Source: VXYL01 sp965116345
GTDB lineage: Bacteria > Pseudomonadota > Gammaproteobacteria > Pseudomonadales > Azotimanducaceae
NCBI GenBank assembly: GCA_965116345.1
Contig: OZ220680.1
Location: 3,286,001 to 3,350,000, forward strand
Reading direction: 5' to 3'
DNA length: 64,000 nucleotides
Shown here piece after piece: positions 50,257-60,427 of this stretch. The notes beneath the pieces were generated by a model. The model worked only from the letters and a program-made list of their open reading frames with translations. It did no database searches and was not told the origin of the DNA. The first letter of the stretch is position 1; every line of letters begins with the position of its first letter. The translations under genes and the position numbers were made by a program.

Positions 50257-50871
50257 TGCCGCGAGCGTGTCGTCCAGCTCCGCCGCGCGTTCGTGGGCCG
50301 GGCGTGCATGAGTTCTCGCGACGTAGTCCAAGATCCGTGGTCGATCCTTGACCGCACCAAACTCGATGCCCCAGCCCAATTGGGCGCCTACGTAGACGTC
50401 GGCGGCCGTGAAGGTCTCACCCGCGATGTGAGTTGACCGGTCGAGTTGCCTCTCGAGGGTGTCCAGTGTTGCAGCGAAGTTCCGGTAGCCGACCATGCCT
50501 TCCTGTTCGGGAGCGATCTCGACGCCAAGTCCGTGGTTGATCGCGGCGGCCTCGAGGCACCCCGCGCCGAACATCAGCCACCGGTAGTAGGGGCCTCGCG
50601 CCGAGGGTGCCGGTGCGAGGCCGGCTTCGGGAAACACGTCGGCGAGGTACGCGCATATCGCCGCGCACTCGGTGACGACGACGCCGTTGTGAACGATCAC
50701 CGGTACCTTGCCCATCGGATTCAGGTCCAGGAACTCGGGGTCGGTGATCTTCTTGCCGATGTCCATCACGACGGTGTCGTACCGCGCGTCCACTTCCTCG
50801 AGCATCCAGCGTGCGACTCGACCGCGGGACCTCGGATGGGTGTGGAAGGTCAGGGAGTAGTCGTCGGTCAT
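50242..50871 (-). CDS. Glutathione S-transferase family protein
   Basis: 209 residues. The thioredoxin-like N-domain reads SLTFHTHPRSRGRVARWMLE, with DLNPMGKVPVIVHNGVVVTE (cis-Pro and glutathione gamma-glutamyl contact, ES/ECAA variant TECAAICAYLA) and an all-helical C-domain (STHIAGETFTAADVYVGAQL). It conjugates or reduces substrates using glutathione; the catalytic Ser/Cys is probably Ser near residue 15. It is convergent with the methyltransferase gene and followed downstream by nothing, since its start lies 9 bp from a duplicated gene fragment. Confidence 0.87.
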   Translation of the reverse strand: MTDDYSLTFHTHPRSRGRVARWMLEEVDARYDTVVMDIGKKITDPEFLDLNPMGKVPVIVHNGVVVTECAAICAYLADVFPEAGLAPAPSARGPYYRWLMFGAGCLEAAAINHGLGVEIAPEQEGMVGYRNFAATLDTLERQLDRSTHIAGETFTAADVYVGAQLGWGIEFGAVKDRPRILDYVARTHARPAHERAAELDDTLAASLTG

Positions 50872-50880
50872 GTCATTCCT

Positions 50881-51187
50881 CTAGAACACGTTGAATATGT
50901 GACTGTACTTCAGCACGAACTCGCGCCGGGGCTCGCCGAGGCCCGAGCGGGTGTCGATCTCGTTGTAGACGACGTAGAGGCCGGCGCTGGCGGAGCGCAA
51001 CCACGAGAAGCGGACGTTCGCCGAGAACACGTCGTCGGCGTCGTTGTACTGCACCAAGGTCCCGATGCCCACTTTCGGCGTGAATGAGTAGTACAGGCCC
51101 GCCCGGATCACGTTCACGTCGAACGAGCCTTCTTCACTGCCGAGGTCGATGGTGTTGTGGTTGAGGCCCGCCCAGGCATTGAACGTC
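50881..51187 (-). pseudogene. Duplicated 3' end of the DUF5916 gene
   Basis: This 307-bp block is a near-exact copy of 53551-53857, the last 102 codons and stop of the DUF5916 barrel gene; I count six differences by eye. Homology begins exactly at the CTAG holding the stop codon and ends at GAACGTC. It lacks the first six hundred codons, has no signal peptide and cannot make a functional barrel. With the intact copy it brackets the LRR region in direct orientation. Confidence 0.9.
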
Positions 51188-51312
51188 AACCGGGGGTCCG
51201 CGACTCCGACGGCACGACGGTCGCGTCTGGACGAAAATGTGCGGGTGGCGACCGGTCAGCGGTAGAATCGGATTATTCGCCATTGGCCACTGTAGCGGCT
51301 TGGAGGTAGTCA

Positions 51313-52800
51313 ATGATGTTTGCGCGGATCTTGCTTTTCTTGCTCATCGTCACGGCCGACTCAGTGGCGGCCTACGACAGGGAAGCGCTCGCGGCAATCT
51401 ACGATTGGCTGGGCGGTGGTGGTTGGGAGCGTTCCGAGGGGTGGCTGACCGATGCGCCGTTGGCGGAGTGGTATGGAGTTGAGACGACCGAAGGCCGCGT
51501 GACGAAGATCAATTTGGCTAGCAATGGACTCACCGGTACCTTGCCGTACCAAGTGGGAGACCTGCAGGCCTTGCAGCTCTTGGACATGCGCTGGAACGCG
51601 ATTTCAGGCAGTCTCCCTAACGAACTGGGTTCGCTTGCGTCGCTTGAGACGTTGCTGCTGACGGGCAACGAGTTTACGGGCGAGATCCCTTGGACTTTGG
51701 GCGGGCTGTCGATCCTGAAGCGGCTCGATTTGTCCTACAACGGGCTTACCGGGAAGATCCCAGGAGAGCTTGGGGAGTTGGGTCGACTGGAATCGTTAGG
51801 TCTGCATAGCAATGAGCTTGAGGGCGAGATTCCTTGGAATTTGAGCCGGGCGACCCGGCTTAAGCGGCTGATCCTCCATAACAACGATCTTGAAGGGTTA
51901 GAACGGTTCGAGTTCTCGGACATGCCTTTGTTGTCGCATGTGAATCTTGCGGCTAGTGGGTATAAAGACGTACCAGAACACAAGGGTACGCTCATTGAAG
52001 ACAACCTGGAGAGGACGTTTTCGGCCGCAGGACTACTCGATCAGACAACTCGCGTCATTGATAACGAGGGAGTTCGGAACTTCATAGGACGGGTTTTGTC
52101 TGCCGTGGTCGTTCGCGATGGGTTGCTAGATGTGAACCGGTCGGGTTTGCTGGAGGGTATTGATGCGGACGTTGTTCAGCGTGAGATTGATGAGTTCAAC
52201 GGACGCTTGATCAACGCGAAGGACCGCGTCGAGTCGCTGTTTGACCTCGAACGCGCGATGGAGTTGTATGGGCGTGGGGGCATTGGCGTACCCGATGCAG
52301 TGAGTATGACTATCCCGGAGCAGGTGTCAGGGTCGTTGATTCAGAACGCGGCTGTTGCGCCCGAGTACGCCAGCGGCGGAGCTAGTGTGACGAGATCAAC
52401 AGGACCGGCGAGTATCTGGTGCTTGCCGTATCAAGCGAACTGGCCGCATGCGTCGGTTCACGCACCGGGATACATCGTTGGGAACGCCGACGTGACATGT
52501 AGCTATGTAGCGGGCCCGTCGCAACTCTTGACGTACAGCCTACACATGACTTTGGACCAGTGGATTGAAGTGTGGGTCTTCAACACGTGGGTGCCGAAGG
52601 ACTATCGATTCTCCCAGAAATCCGGAATCAACCTCTCTCCAACGTGGCAGAAACGCCAGACTGTTGTGAGAACTGCTTGTAGCGAGGGACCGGGGACATT
52701 CCGAACGCGATTCCGCCTCTTTATCGTGGGTTCGAGTACGGGTTGGTTCAATCCCTTTCCCGGGACTAGGACGTCGGCTTCTAGGTTCGTTGAGTGCTGA
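51313..52800 (+). CDS. Secreted plant-type leucine-rich repeat protein
   Basis: 495 residues from ATG 51313 (GGAGG upstream). Signal peptide MMFARILLFLLIVTADSVAA. An LRRNT-like cap (DREALAAIYDWLGGGGWERS, APLAEWYGV) precedes about six plant-type repeats between 60 and 215 following LxxLxxLxLxxNxLxGxIP (LDMRWNAISGSLPNELGSL, LDLSYNGLTGKIPGELGELG, SLGLHSNELEGEIPWNLS). The C-terminal ~280 residues have no recognised domain, with paired Cys residues near 390-470. Plant-type LRRs in bacteria are usually surface or secreted binding proteins. The gene is clearly AT-richer than its surroundings and lies between direct duplications, so it is probably acquired. Confidence 0.8.
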   Translation: MMFARILLFLLIVTADSVAAYDREALAAIYDWLGGGGWERSEGWLTDAPLAEWYGVETTEGRVTKINLASNGLTGTLPYQVGDLQALQLLDMRWNAISGSLPNELGSLASLETLLLTGNEFTGEIPWTLGGLSILKRLDLSYNGLTGKIPGELGELGRLESLGLHSNELEGEIPWNLSRATRLKRLILHNNDLEGLERFEFSDMPLLSHVNLAASGYKDVPEHKGTLIEDNLERTFSAAGLLDQTTRVIDNEGVRNFIGRVLSAVVVRDGLLDVNRSGLLEGIDADVVQREIDEFNGRLINAKDRVESLFDLERAMELYGRGGIGVPDAVSMTIPEQVSGSLIQNAAVAPEYASGGASVTRSTGPASIWCLPYQANWPHASVHAPGYIVGNADVTCSYVAGPSQLLTYSLHMTLDQWIEVWVFNTWVPKDYRFSQKSGINLSPTWQKRQTVVRTACSEGPGTFRTRFRLFIVGSSTGWFNPFPGTRTSASRFVEC

Positions 52801-53324
52801 CGCCACGGACGGATGTCCGGTCGGCCCAGTGGGTCGTGCACGGATTGGCCCCGTTCGCGACATTCTGTATCGGCTCGCTCGTTCCCCGAGGATTCGAGCG
52901 GTATGTTCGGATTGATCACCCGCAGGAGGACGGCTGGCTACCCGACGTCGTATCGGGTCCATTAAAGAGCATTCTGCGCCCGCACACTCCGGCGGGCGCG
53001 GCATGCTGGTTTGCCGTGTGGCAAGGGTGGGGCGCGACCTACAAGGCCGAGGTCGCAAGAGCCGGCTTGCTCGATACAGGGGCGCGGCAGTACGACCTGT
53101 TCCGCGGACCGCTCGACGCGTTGGACTTTCGATATTTCGTTGGCTATGACGCAACCGTCAATTTGGCTTGGTCGGAGGACCGCGTTTGGTTAGTTTGCAC
53201 CGACATTGATTTGGACCGGACGTTCGTGGGATTCAACTCGTCGGTGTTTGAAGATCTGGTTGGACATCCGCTGCTTCAGGCGGTGGAGGTCCGGCTTGAG
53301 GATTCGCTGGTTGATCGGAGGTAG
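52794..53324 (+). CDS. Hypothetical protein of an uncharacterised family
   Basis: 176 residues from GTG 52794, overlapping the LRR stop. The sequence looks like a compact soluble enzyme or immunity-type protein: WLPDVVSGPLKSILRPHT, ACWFAVWQGWG, YDLFRGPLDALDF, NLAWSEDRVWLVCTDIDLDR and TFVGFNSSVFEDLVGHPLLQ. I recall similar WFAVWxG...YxLFRGPLDA...PEDRxWCVxTEID patterns in uncharacterised actinobacterial proteins, but know of no function. The overlap with the LRR gene suggests the two act together, for example as secreted protein and cytoplasmic partner; that is inference. Confidence 0.65.
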   Translation: MLTPRTDVRSAQWVVHGLAPFATFCIGSLVPRGFERYVRIDHPQEDGWLPDVVSGPLKSILRPHTPAGAACWFAVWQGWGATYKAEVARAGLLDTGARQYDLFRGPLDALDFRYFVGYDATVNLAWSEDRVWLVCTDIDLDRTFVGFNSSVFEDLVGHPLLQAVEVRLEDSLVDRR

Positions 53325-53444
53325 AGGAAAGCTGGATCGTCATCGTGCGCAGTGCGAGTAGACTTGGTGGAGAGGGGTGCGGCGATTCGAACTGTCTGGT
53401 TGGGCCGCGAGGAGATCGATGCCGTCCTGAACGAGTGGGAAGAC

Positions 53445-53501
53445 AGGGATGTAGGTGATGTCCGCGCACCACACCTGGTCCGGGCGGTCGATCGCCAAGC
53501 C
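53445..53501 (-). pseudogene. IS3-family transposase (OrfB) fragment
   Basis: A 19-codon piece reads GLAIDRPDQVWCADITYIP, the start of the DDE integrase core of IS3-family OrfB, including the first catalytic Asp in ADITYIP. Sequence on both sides is unrelated, so only a scrap remains. Confidence 0.8.
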
Positions 53502-53534
53502 GCAGCAGCTTGATCGTGCCGCGCTAGGAATGCG

Positions 53535-53554
53535 CTTGTTCAGAGCTTCCCTAG
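53535..53554 (-). repeat. IS5-like terminal inverted repeat next to CTAG (second copy)
   Basis: CTTGTTCAGAGCTTCC at 53535-53550 is followed by CTAG at 53551-53554, whose CTA is the stop codon of the DUF5916 gene. It is the exact inverse of the element at 39523-39542, and the inner flanks of both copies share GCTTGATC and GTGCCGCGCT blocks, as remnants of the same IS end. Confidence 0.55.
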
Positions 53555-55662
53555 AACACGTTGAATATGTGACTGTACTTCAGTACGAACTCGCGCCGGG
53601 GCTCGCCGAGGCCCGAGCGGGCGTCGATCTCGTTGTAGACGACGTAGAGGCCGGCGCTGGCGGAGCGCAACCACGAGAAGCGGACGTTCGCCGAGAACAC
53701 GTCGTCGGCATCGTTGTACTGCACCAAGGTCCCGATGCCCACCTTCGGCGTGAATGAGTAGTACAGGCCCGCCCGGATCACGTTCACGTCGAACGAGCCT
53801 TCTTCACTGCCTAGGTCGATGGTGTTGTGGTTGAAGCCCGCCCAGGCATTGAACGTCTCGTCCCGACGGTAGTTGACATACGGGGCGAAGCTCACGCGTT
53901 TGCCGTTGTAGAAGCCACCGGCCACCAGGTGGGTGCCACCACTCCACTTCCGGTTGGGCGCGGAGCTCATACCCATCTCGAAATCACGGTTGCGATAGTC
54001 GCCCGCGGGCACCTCGACGCCGGCGATGGCGAACGGTTCCTTGACGCCCTCGTGGCTGAAGTTGACGGATGGCCAGATATCCGCGCCGCTCTTCCAGATG
54101 TACCAGCTCTCCAAGTGCAGGTTACTGCTCTCCTGGAATCCCTCGAAGTCCCAGTGGCTGCGGTAGATGACGAGCGGTCGCCATTCGTTCAGGGTCTCGT
54201 CGTTGACGATATTGCGCTGCGCGAACAGCTGAACGGCGCGGTAGTCGCGACGAGCGACAAAGCCCACGGCGGGATTGAAGCCGCCGCCGACATCCGCGTA
54301 GCTGGCGTCGGCGGTCCAGGTTGGCGAGTTGTAGGCACCGTACACCGAGGCGGCGTACTCGTCGTCGAGGCCCGGGGTGCTGGACCGTGCGGCGAAAGCA
54401 TGCAGTTGGGTGTTCGCACCGAGGCCCAGACTGCCATCTACGCCGTATGTCCGGCCATCGGACTCGGTGCCCTGACGGTCGGTGCCGATGAAACCGATCG
54501 ACGACCGGTTGGGCAGGTCCCGACTGACGCGGGCCACGGTGAACTCGTTCTCGTCGGTCCCGTCCGAGGTGCCGTCGACGCGCATGTGCAGCAGGCCCAC
54601 GTTGGTCGCCGGACCCACCTTGCCCGAGACCCGGATGCCGCCCTCGATGGGCAAGCGCCGACCGTCCGGTGCGATTCCGATTCGGCGGCTGTGGAACACG
54701 AGGGCCGCCCCCGGAATGCCGACCTGGAACAGGCCGGCGTTCTCGAGGAAGAACGGTCGCGTCTCGGGGAAGAAAAGGCTGAAGCGGCCGAGGTTGACCT
54801 GCTGTCGATCGGACTCGACCTGGGCGAAGTCGGTGTTGTACGTGAGATCCAGGGTGAGGCTCGGGGTGATCGAGTACTTCACGTCGAAACCGGCATCGTC
54901 GTCGCGTTGCGAGTCGTCGAGATCGCCACCTCGCTCGATGCGGCCGAGCGCGTAGGGCGTGATCTTGAGTTCGCGGTGGCGGGGCGGCACGCGGATGCCG
55001 TCGATGGTCCCGGCGAGCGACAGGCGGTACATGCTGAACTGGCGCGGTATCTGGGCCCAGTAGGAAACCTCGTTGTTGCCGCGGATGACCCGCGCGAAGT
55101 TGACCCGCCAGGTCTGCACGACGCCCTTGCCGTAGCGCAGCGACGCGAACGGAATCGCCAACTCGGCGCTCCAACCGCTGTCGCCGGTGATTGCCTGCAC
55201 CTCCCAGACGGTGCTCCAGTTCCAATCGACGCGTTCCCGGGCCACCTGCCCGTCGTACTCCGCACCCACCGGATTCGTGCCGAACAGCACGCCCGCCTGG
55301 CCGGTGCCGAAGGTGTCGAGGACCATGGTGAACGAGTCCGACTGTGCACCGTCGTTGGACACGGTGATCGTGGACGGGTCGGTTTCGTGACAGACCACGC
55401 CGACGTGGAGCGTGTCGTCGGTGAAGCCGAAGTAGACCTCGGTGCGCTGGGACGCGGGCGCGCCGCTATTGGGCCTGAGTTGCGAGAAGCCGGTGAACGG
55501 CGTCAACCCGGCCCATGCTGGATCGCCGACAACGTTGCCGTCCACGGTTGGGGCTTGTTCGAGGCGCGCCGCCGTGCCTTGGGGCTGGCCGTTGGATTGC
55601 GCTGCAGGCGAGGCCGACAGGACGAGGGCGAACAGGGCGAACGACGAACGTGGCAACAACAT
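53551..55662 (-). CDS. DUF5916 outer-membrane protein with N-terminal CBM9-like domain
   Basis: 703 residues from ATG 55662. Signal peptide LLPRSSFALFALVLSASPAA. A carbohydrate-binding family 9-like sandwich follows (DGNVVGDPAWAGLTPFTGFS, TEVYFGFTDDTLHVGVVC, WSAELAIPFASLRYG), then the DUF5916 region, rich in alternating beta-strands ending in Phe (TLDLTYNTDFAQVESDRQQV, ARDYRAVQLFAQRN-like) and a terminal strand HIFNVF that fits an outer-membrane barrel. Function is unknown; association with sugar or peptide uptake is often suggested. The last 102 codons are duplicated at 50881-51187, and the stop codon coincides with an IS5-like boundary. Confidence 0.85.
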   Translation of the reverse strand: MLLPRSSFALFALVLSASPAAQSNGQPQGTAARLEQAPTVDGNVVGDPAWAGLTPFTGFSQLRPNSGAPASQRTEVYFGFTDDTLHVGVVCHETDPSTITVSNDGAQSDSFTMVLDTFGTGQAGVLFGTNPVGAEYDGQVARERVDWNWSTVWEVQAITGDSGWSAELAIPFASLRYGKGVVQTWRVNFARVIRGNNEVSYWAQIPRQFSMYRLSLAGTIDGIRVPPRHRELKITPYALGRIERGGDLDDSQRDDDAGFDVKYSITPSLTLDLTYNTDFAQVESDRQQVNLGRFSLFFPETRPFFLENAGLFQVGIPGAALVFHSRRIGIAPDGRRLPIEGGIRVSGKVGPATNVGLLHMRVDGTSDGTDENEFTVARVSRDLPNRSSIGFIGTDRQGTESDGRTYGVDGSLGLGANTQLHAFAARSSTPGLDDEYAASVYGAYNSPTWTADASYADVGGGFNPAVGFVARRDYRAVQLFAQRNIVNDETLNEWRPLVIYRSHWDFEGFQESSNLHLESWYIWKSGADIWPSVNFSHEGVKEPFAIAGVEVPAGDYRNRDFEMGMSSAPNRKWSGGTHLVAGGFYNGKRVSFAPYVNYRRDETFNAWAGFNHNTIDLGSEEGSFDVNVIRAGLYYSFTPKVGIGTLVQYNDADDVFSANVRFSWLRSASAGLYVVYNEIDARSGLGEPRREFVLKYSHIFNVF

Positions 55663-55770
55663 GGGACGGCCGGTGGCGCGCGTTGAGGTGGTCCGGCGGA
55701 CTTCAACCACCGAAGGCAAGGCGCGCGATTATCTTGGTGCCGCGAAATGCCGTCAACAGGATTGCGTTGG

Positions 55771-56208
55771 CTATGCGCGTGTCGTGGAGTCGGGAGATGG
55801 TTGGCTCAGGAATTCGGTTGGCGTCAAGATGGGAACGTCTTGGAACACAGACATGTCCAGTAGGTCGCCGTCTCCGGTGACCAGGCAGTCCGCTTTTCCC
55901 ATGATTGCCGTTTCCAGAAGCTTGTCGTCGTCCGGGTCGCGGCAGCCGAGCCGAGAGTTTGTGATCGACACCCAATCGGAGACGGCGAGTAGCTGCAAGA
56001 GGTAGGCGTCTCGAAGGCTCTTGCTGACATAGCGGTCGAACTTGGATCGTTGGATACGGGTTCGAAGTTCATCGAAGGTCTCATCCGAAAACAACAACGA
56101 TGCGTTGGTCTTGCGAATGGTGTCGACTACGCGGCGGGGACGGCCGGATGACTGGAGAGCAGAGCTAATCAGGACGTTGGTATCGACAACCGCTCTATCA
56201 ACTCTCAT
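55771..56208 (-). CDS. PIN-domain toxin (VapC-like, PIN_3)
   Basis: 145 residues from ATG 56208. The PIN acidic residues are all present: VVDTNVLISS (Asp), FSDETFDEL (Glu), CRDPDDDKLLETAI (Asp cluster) and LVTGDGDLL (Asp). PIN toxins are Mg2+-dependent RNases, commonly cutting tRNA or rRNA when freed from antitoxin. The start overlaps the antitoxin stop by 11 nt, the normal toxin-antitoxin layout with the antitoxin first. The branch resembles COG1569. Confidence 0.88.
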   Translation of the reverse strand: MRVDRAVVDTNVLISSALQSSGRPRRVVDTIRKTNASLLFSDETFDELRTRIQRSKFDRYVSKSLRDAYLLQLLAVSDWVSITNSRLGCRDPDDDKLLETAIMGKADCLVTGDGDLLDMSVFQDVPILTPTEFLSQPSPDSTTRA

Positions 56209-56449
56209 CGGCAAGAAGCTTGGCAAGCTTGGCTTGCGTTAGACCGTTTGCCTCGGCTTCATCGGCCATCGCATCCATCGTGGTCGAGAGGCGATCCCAA
56301 GCCACCCCCCGGAGTCGTTCGTATTGTTCAACCGACATCATCACGGTGATGGCTCGACCGTTCTTGGTAACCCGCACTGGTGCGCGTTGCGCGGCATCGA
56401 GTAAGCGACCGAAGCGGTTCTTGGCATCCCTGGCGGCAATCTCTTCCAT
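56198..56449 (-). CDS. Phd/YefM-type antitoxin
   Basis: 83 residues. The N-terminus EIAARDAKNRFGRLLDAAQR, with APVRVTKNGRAITVMMSVEQ immediately after, is the Phd/YefM DNA-binding fold that autorepresses the operon; the C-terminal third (DAMADEAEANGLTQAKLAKL) is the flexible toxin-neutralising tail. It is translated before and overlaps the PIN toxin gene, so the pair is a type II module. Confidence 0.9.
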   Translation of the reverse strand: MEEIAARDAKNRFGRLLDAAQRAPVRVTKNGRAITVMMSVEQYERLRGVAWDRLSTTMDAMADEAEANGLTQAKLAKLLADES

Positions 56450-56506
56450 GCGGGCTATAGTAGCTACAATAGCTCGTCTGTCAAATGACGGACGATATCG
56501 GTCGAC

Positions 56507-58470
<1,964 letters not shown>

Positions 58471-58477
58471 GTCGCCC

Positions 58478-60412
58478 TCAACTCGCCGGCTGGACCCGGT
58501 AGGTCGTGTTGACGATCGTCGTGGGCCCGAAACTCTCGCCGTCGTTCTTGGCCTCCAGGGTCCGTTCCTTCTCCTCGAGGTCGATCCAGAACAGGCCGCC
58601 GCCGGAGAACCCGCCGGTATCGGCGAAGGGGCTGAACATCGAAGCCGCCGTGGGTGGCGCCAGCCACTCGGGGAGCTTCACCCAACGCCACGCGCCGGCG
58701 CGGGTGTAGGGCACCCGGAAGGTCGGAACCACGACCCCGGAGTCGTGCACCATCTGCTCGAGGATCCTCGCGAGCCGCACGCGTTCCTCGAGGCTCGTGG
58801 AGGCCCGGTACTGCATGATCAGCGGGTCCATCGCCGGGTTGACGTGGTTCGTTATGTTGTTGGTCTGCGTCTTGTTGGCGTTGACCGAGTGGAAGTGCTC
58901 CCAGTAGCCCGGCGCCAGTCCGCCCGCGGCCCAGCCCATCCAGGCGATCTGGTGTTTCTTCTCCTGCATCTTCTTGAACGATCCCGGGCCGTCCTTCAGG
59001 TCCAGGATGAGTTCCAAACCCGCCTTTCGCGCCTCTTCCTGAAGGACGACCAGCCTGTCGGTGTGCAGCGGCCATCCGTAGGTCACCTGGAACGACAGCC
59101 GTTCGCCGGCGTCATTGATGCGGATTCCGTCGCCGCCGCGGGTCTCGAAGCCGGCGTCGTCGAAGTACCGGTCGGCCTTGTCGAGGTCGAATTCGCGCGG
59201 CTGGATGTCGACGTTGTCGTAGTCGCCGAAGCCCATCTGGAAGGTCGACAGCCGTTCGTAGTCGTTGCGCAGCACGGTGCTGATGACACGCTCGAAGTTC
59301 ATGGAATGCGCGATGCCGAAGCGCACGCGCTCGTCCGCGAGAATCGGGTCGGCCATGTTCAGGTACATGCCCGATGCCTCGGGCTGTTCGTTGTAGAACC
59401 AATACTTGACGATGTAGCCCCGGTCGAACGCCGTGCCGGTCGCCTTGTCGTGCCAGTACTGGGGTAGCACGAGGCCCATCGTGTCCAGGTTGCCCTTGAG
59501 GAAGTACTGGAACGCGACGTTGGGGTCGCGAATGACGCGGACCCGGATCTTGTCCGGGTTGAAACGGTGCTTGAAGTACTTGACGTCGTCGCCCCACCAG
59601 TCGGCCTTGCGGGTCATCTCGATGTACTTGCCCTTGCGGACCTTGGTGATCTGGTAGGGCCCTGTGTTCGGTTCGATCTGCCAGTTGGTGTTCGCCACCC
59701 AATCGGCGTTGAGCACGTGGAAGTGCCGCGGCTGTGGGCCGACGCCGTAGCTGGCATGCATCTCGGCGCCCGGCATGGCGTTCGCCCCCTGGACGCCGTA
59801 GGTGTGGTCGTCGTAGCGCTTCAGGTCGCGGATTCGTTCCACGTAGTAGTTGTTGTACCAGGGGGCGACGATCTCTTTCGCGCGCATGAACTGGACCGCG
59901 AACACGAAGTCGTCGGCGGTGACCGGGACGCCGTCCGACCAGCGCGCCTTCGGGTTCAGCCGGTAGTAGATGCTCCGTCCGTCGGCACCGAAGGCCCAAT
60001 GGGTGGCCAGGGCGGGGATTGCCCTGCGGGTAACCGGATGAAGGGCGACGGGGCCGAATTGGTTGGGTCTGAGAAAACCCGCGAAGGATCCGTTGGAATC
60101 CGGCCCGACCCGGCGCAGGGTGAGCGGGAAACCGAGAATGGACGTGCGGAACGTGCCGCCGCGCTTGGCATCGGGCGAAGCGAACAGCGGGTCCTCGTCG
60201 TTGGTGACCCAGACCAGATCTTCCGGCAGCGTATCGGGCAGGCCGTCCCCCTCCATGACGTCGATGGGCGGCAGCTCGATCGCGGTCTCGGGTGGGGCGT
60301 AGGGTTCGAGGACAGTGCCCAGATCAAGGTAGATGGTCGTCTCGTTGCCGCAACCCGCAGTCAGCAGGATAGCGGCCGCGAAGGCGACGATGGCTTTGGC
60401 TGGGTAGTCCAT
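58478..60412 (-). CDS. Extracellular solute-binding lipoprotein of the Yej-like importer
   Basis: 644 residues from ATG 60412 with GGGAG upstream. Lipoprotein signal AAILLTAGCG (lipid Cys about 21). The SBP_bac_5 family domain follows (YRLNPKARWSDGVPVTADDF, GPYQITKVRKGKYIEMTRKA, QFQYFLKGNLDT-like segment, YLNMADPILADERVRFGIAH). Proteins of this class capture oligopeptides at the periplasmic face; the closest transporter context is YejABEF. It is anchored rather than freely periplasmic. Its place between the permease and ATPase genes differs from E. coli, where yejA comes first. Confidence 0.88.
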   Translation of the reverse strand: MDYPAKAIVAFAAAILLTAGCGNETTIYLDLGTVLEPYAPPETAIELPPIDVMEGDGLPDTLPEDLVWVTNDEDPLFASPDAKRGGTFRTSILGFPLTLRRVGPDSNGSFAGFLRPNQFGPVALHPVTRRAIPALATHWAFGADGRSIYYRLNPKARWSDGVPVTADDFVFAVQFMRAKEIVAPWYNNYYVERIRDLKRYDDHTYGVQGANAMPGAEMHASYGVGPQPRHFHVLNADWVANTNWQIEPNTGPYQITKVRKGKYIEMTRKADWWGDDVKYFKHRFNPDKIRVRVIRDPNVAFQYFLKGNLDTMGLVLPQYWHDKATGTAFDRGYIVKYWFYNEQPEASGMYLNMADPILADERVRFGIAHSMNFERVISTVLRNDYERLSTFQMGFGDYDNVDIQPREFDLDKADRYFDDAGFETRGGDGIRINDAGERLSFQVTYGWPLHTDRLVVLQEEARKAGLELILDLKDGPGSFKKMQEKKHQIAWMGWAAGGLAPGYWEHFHSVNANKTQTNNITNHVNPAMDPLIMQYRASTSLEERVRLARILEQMVHDSGVVVPTFRVPYTRAGAWRWVKLPEWLAPPTAASMFSPFADTGGFSGGGLFWIDLEEKERTLEAKNDGESFGPTTIVNTTYRVQPAS

Positions 60413-60427
60413 GTCGTGCAACTCCCG

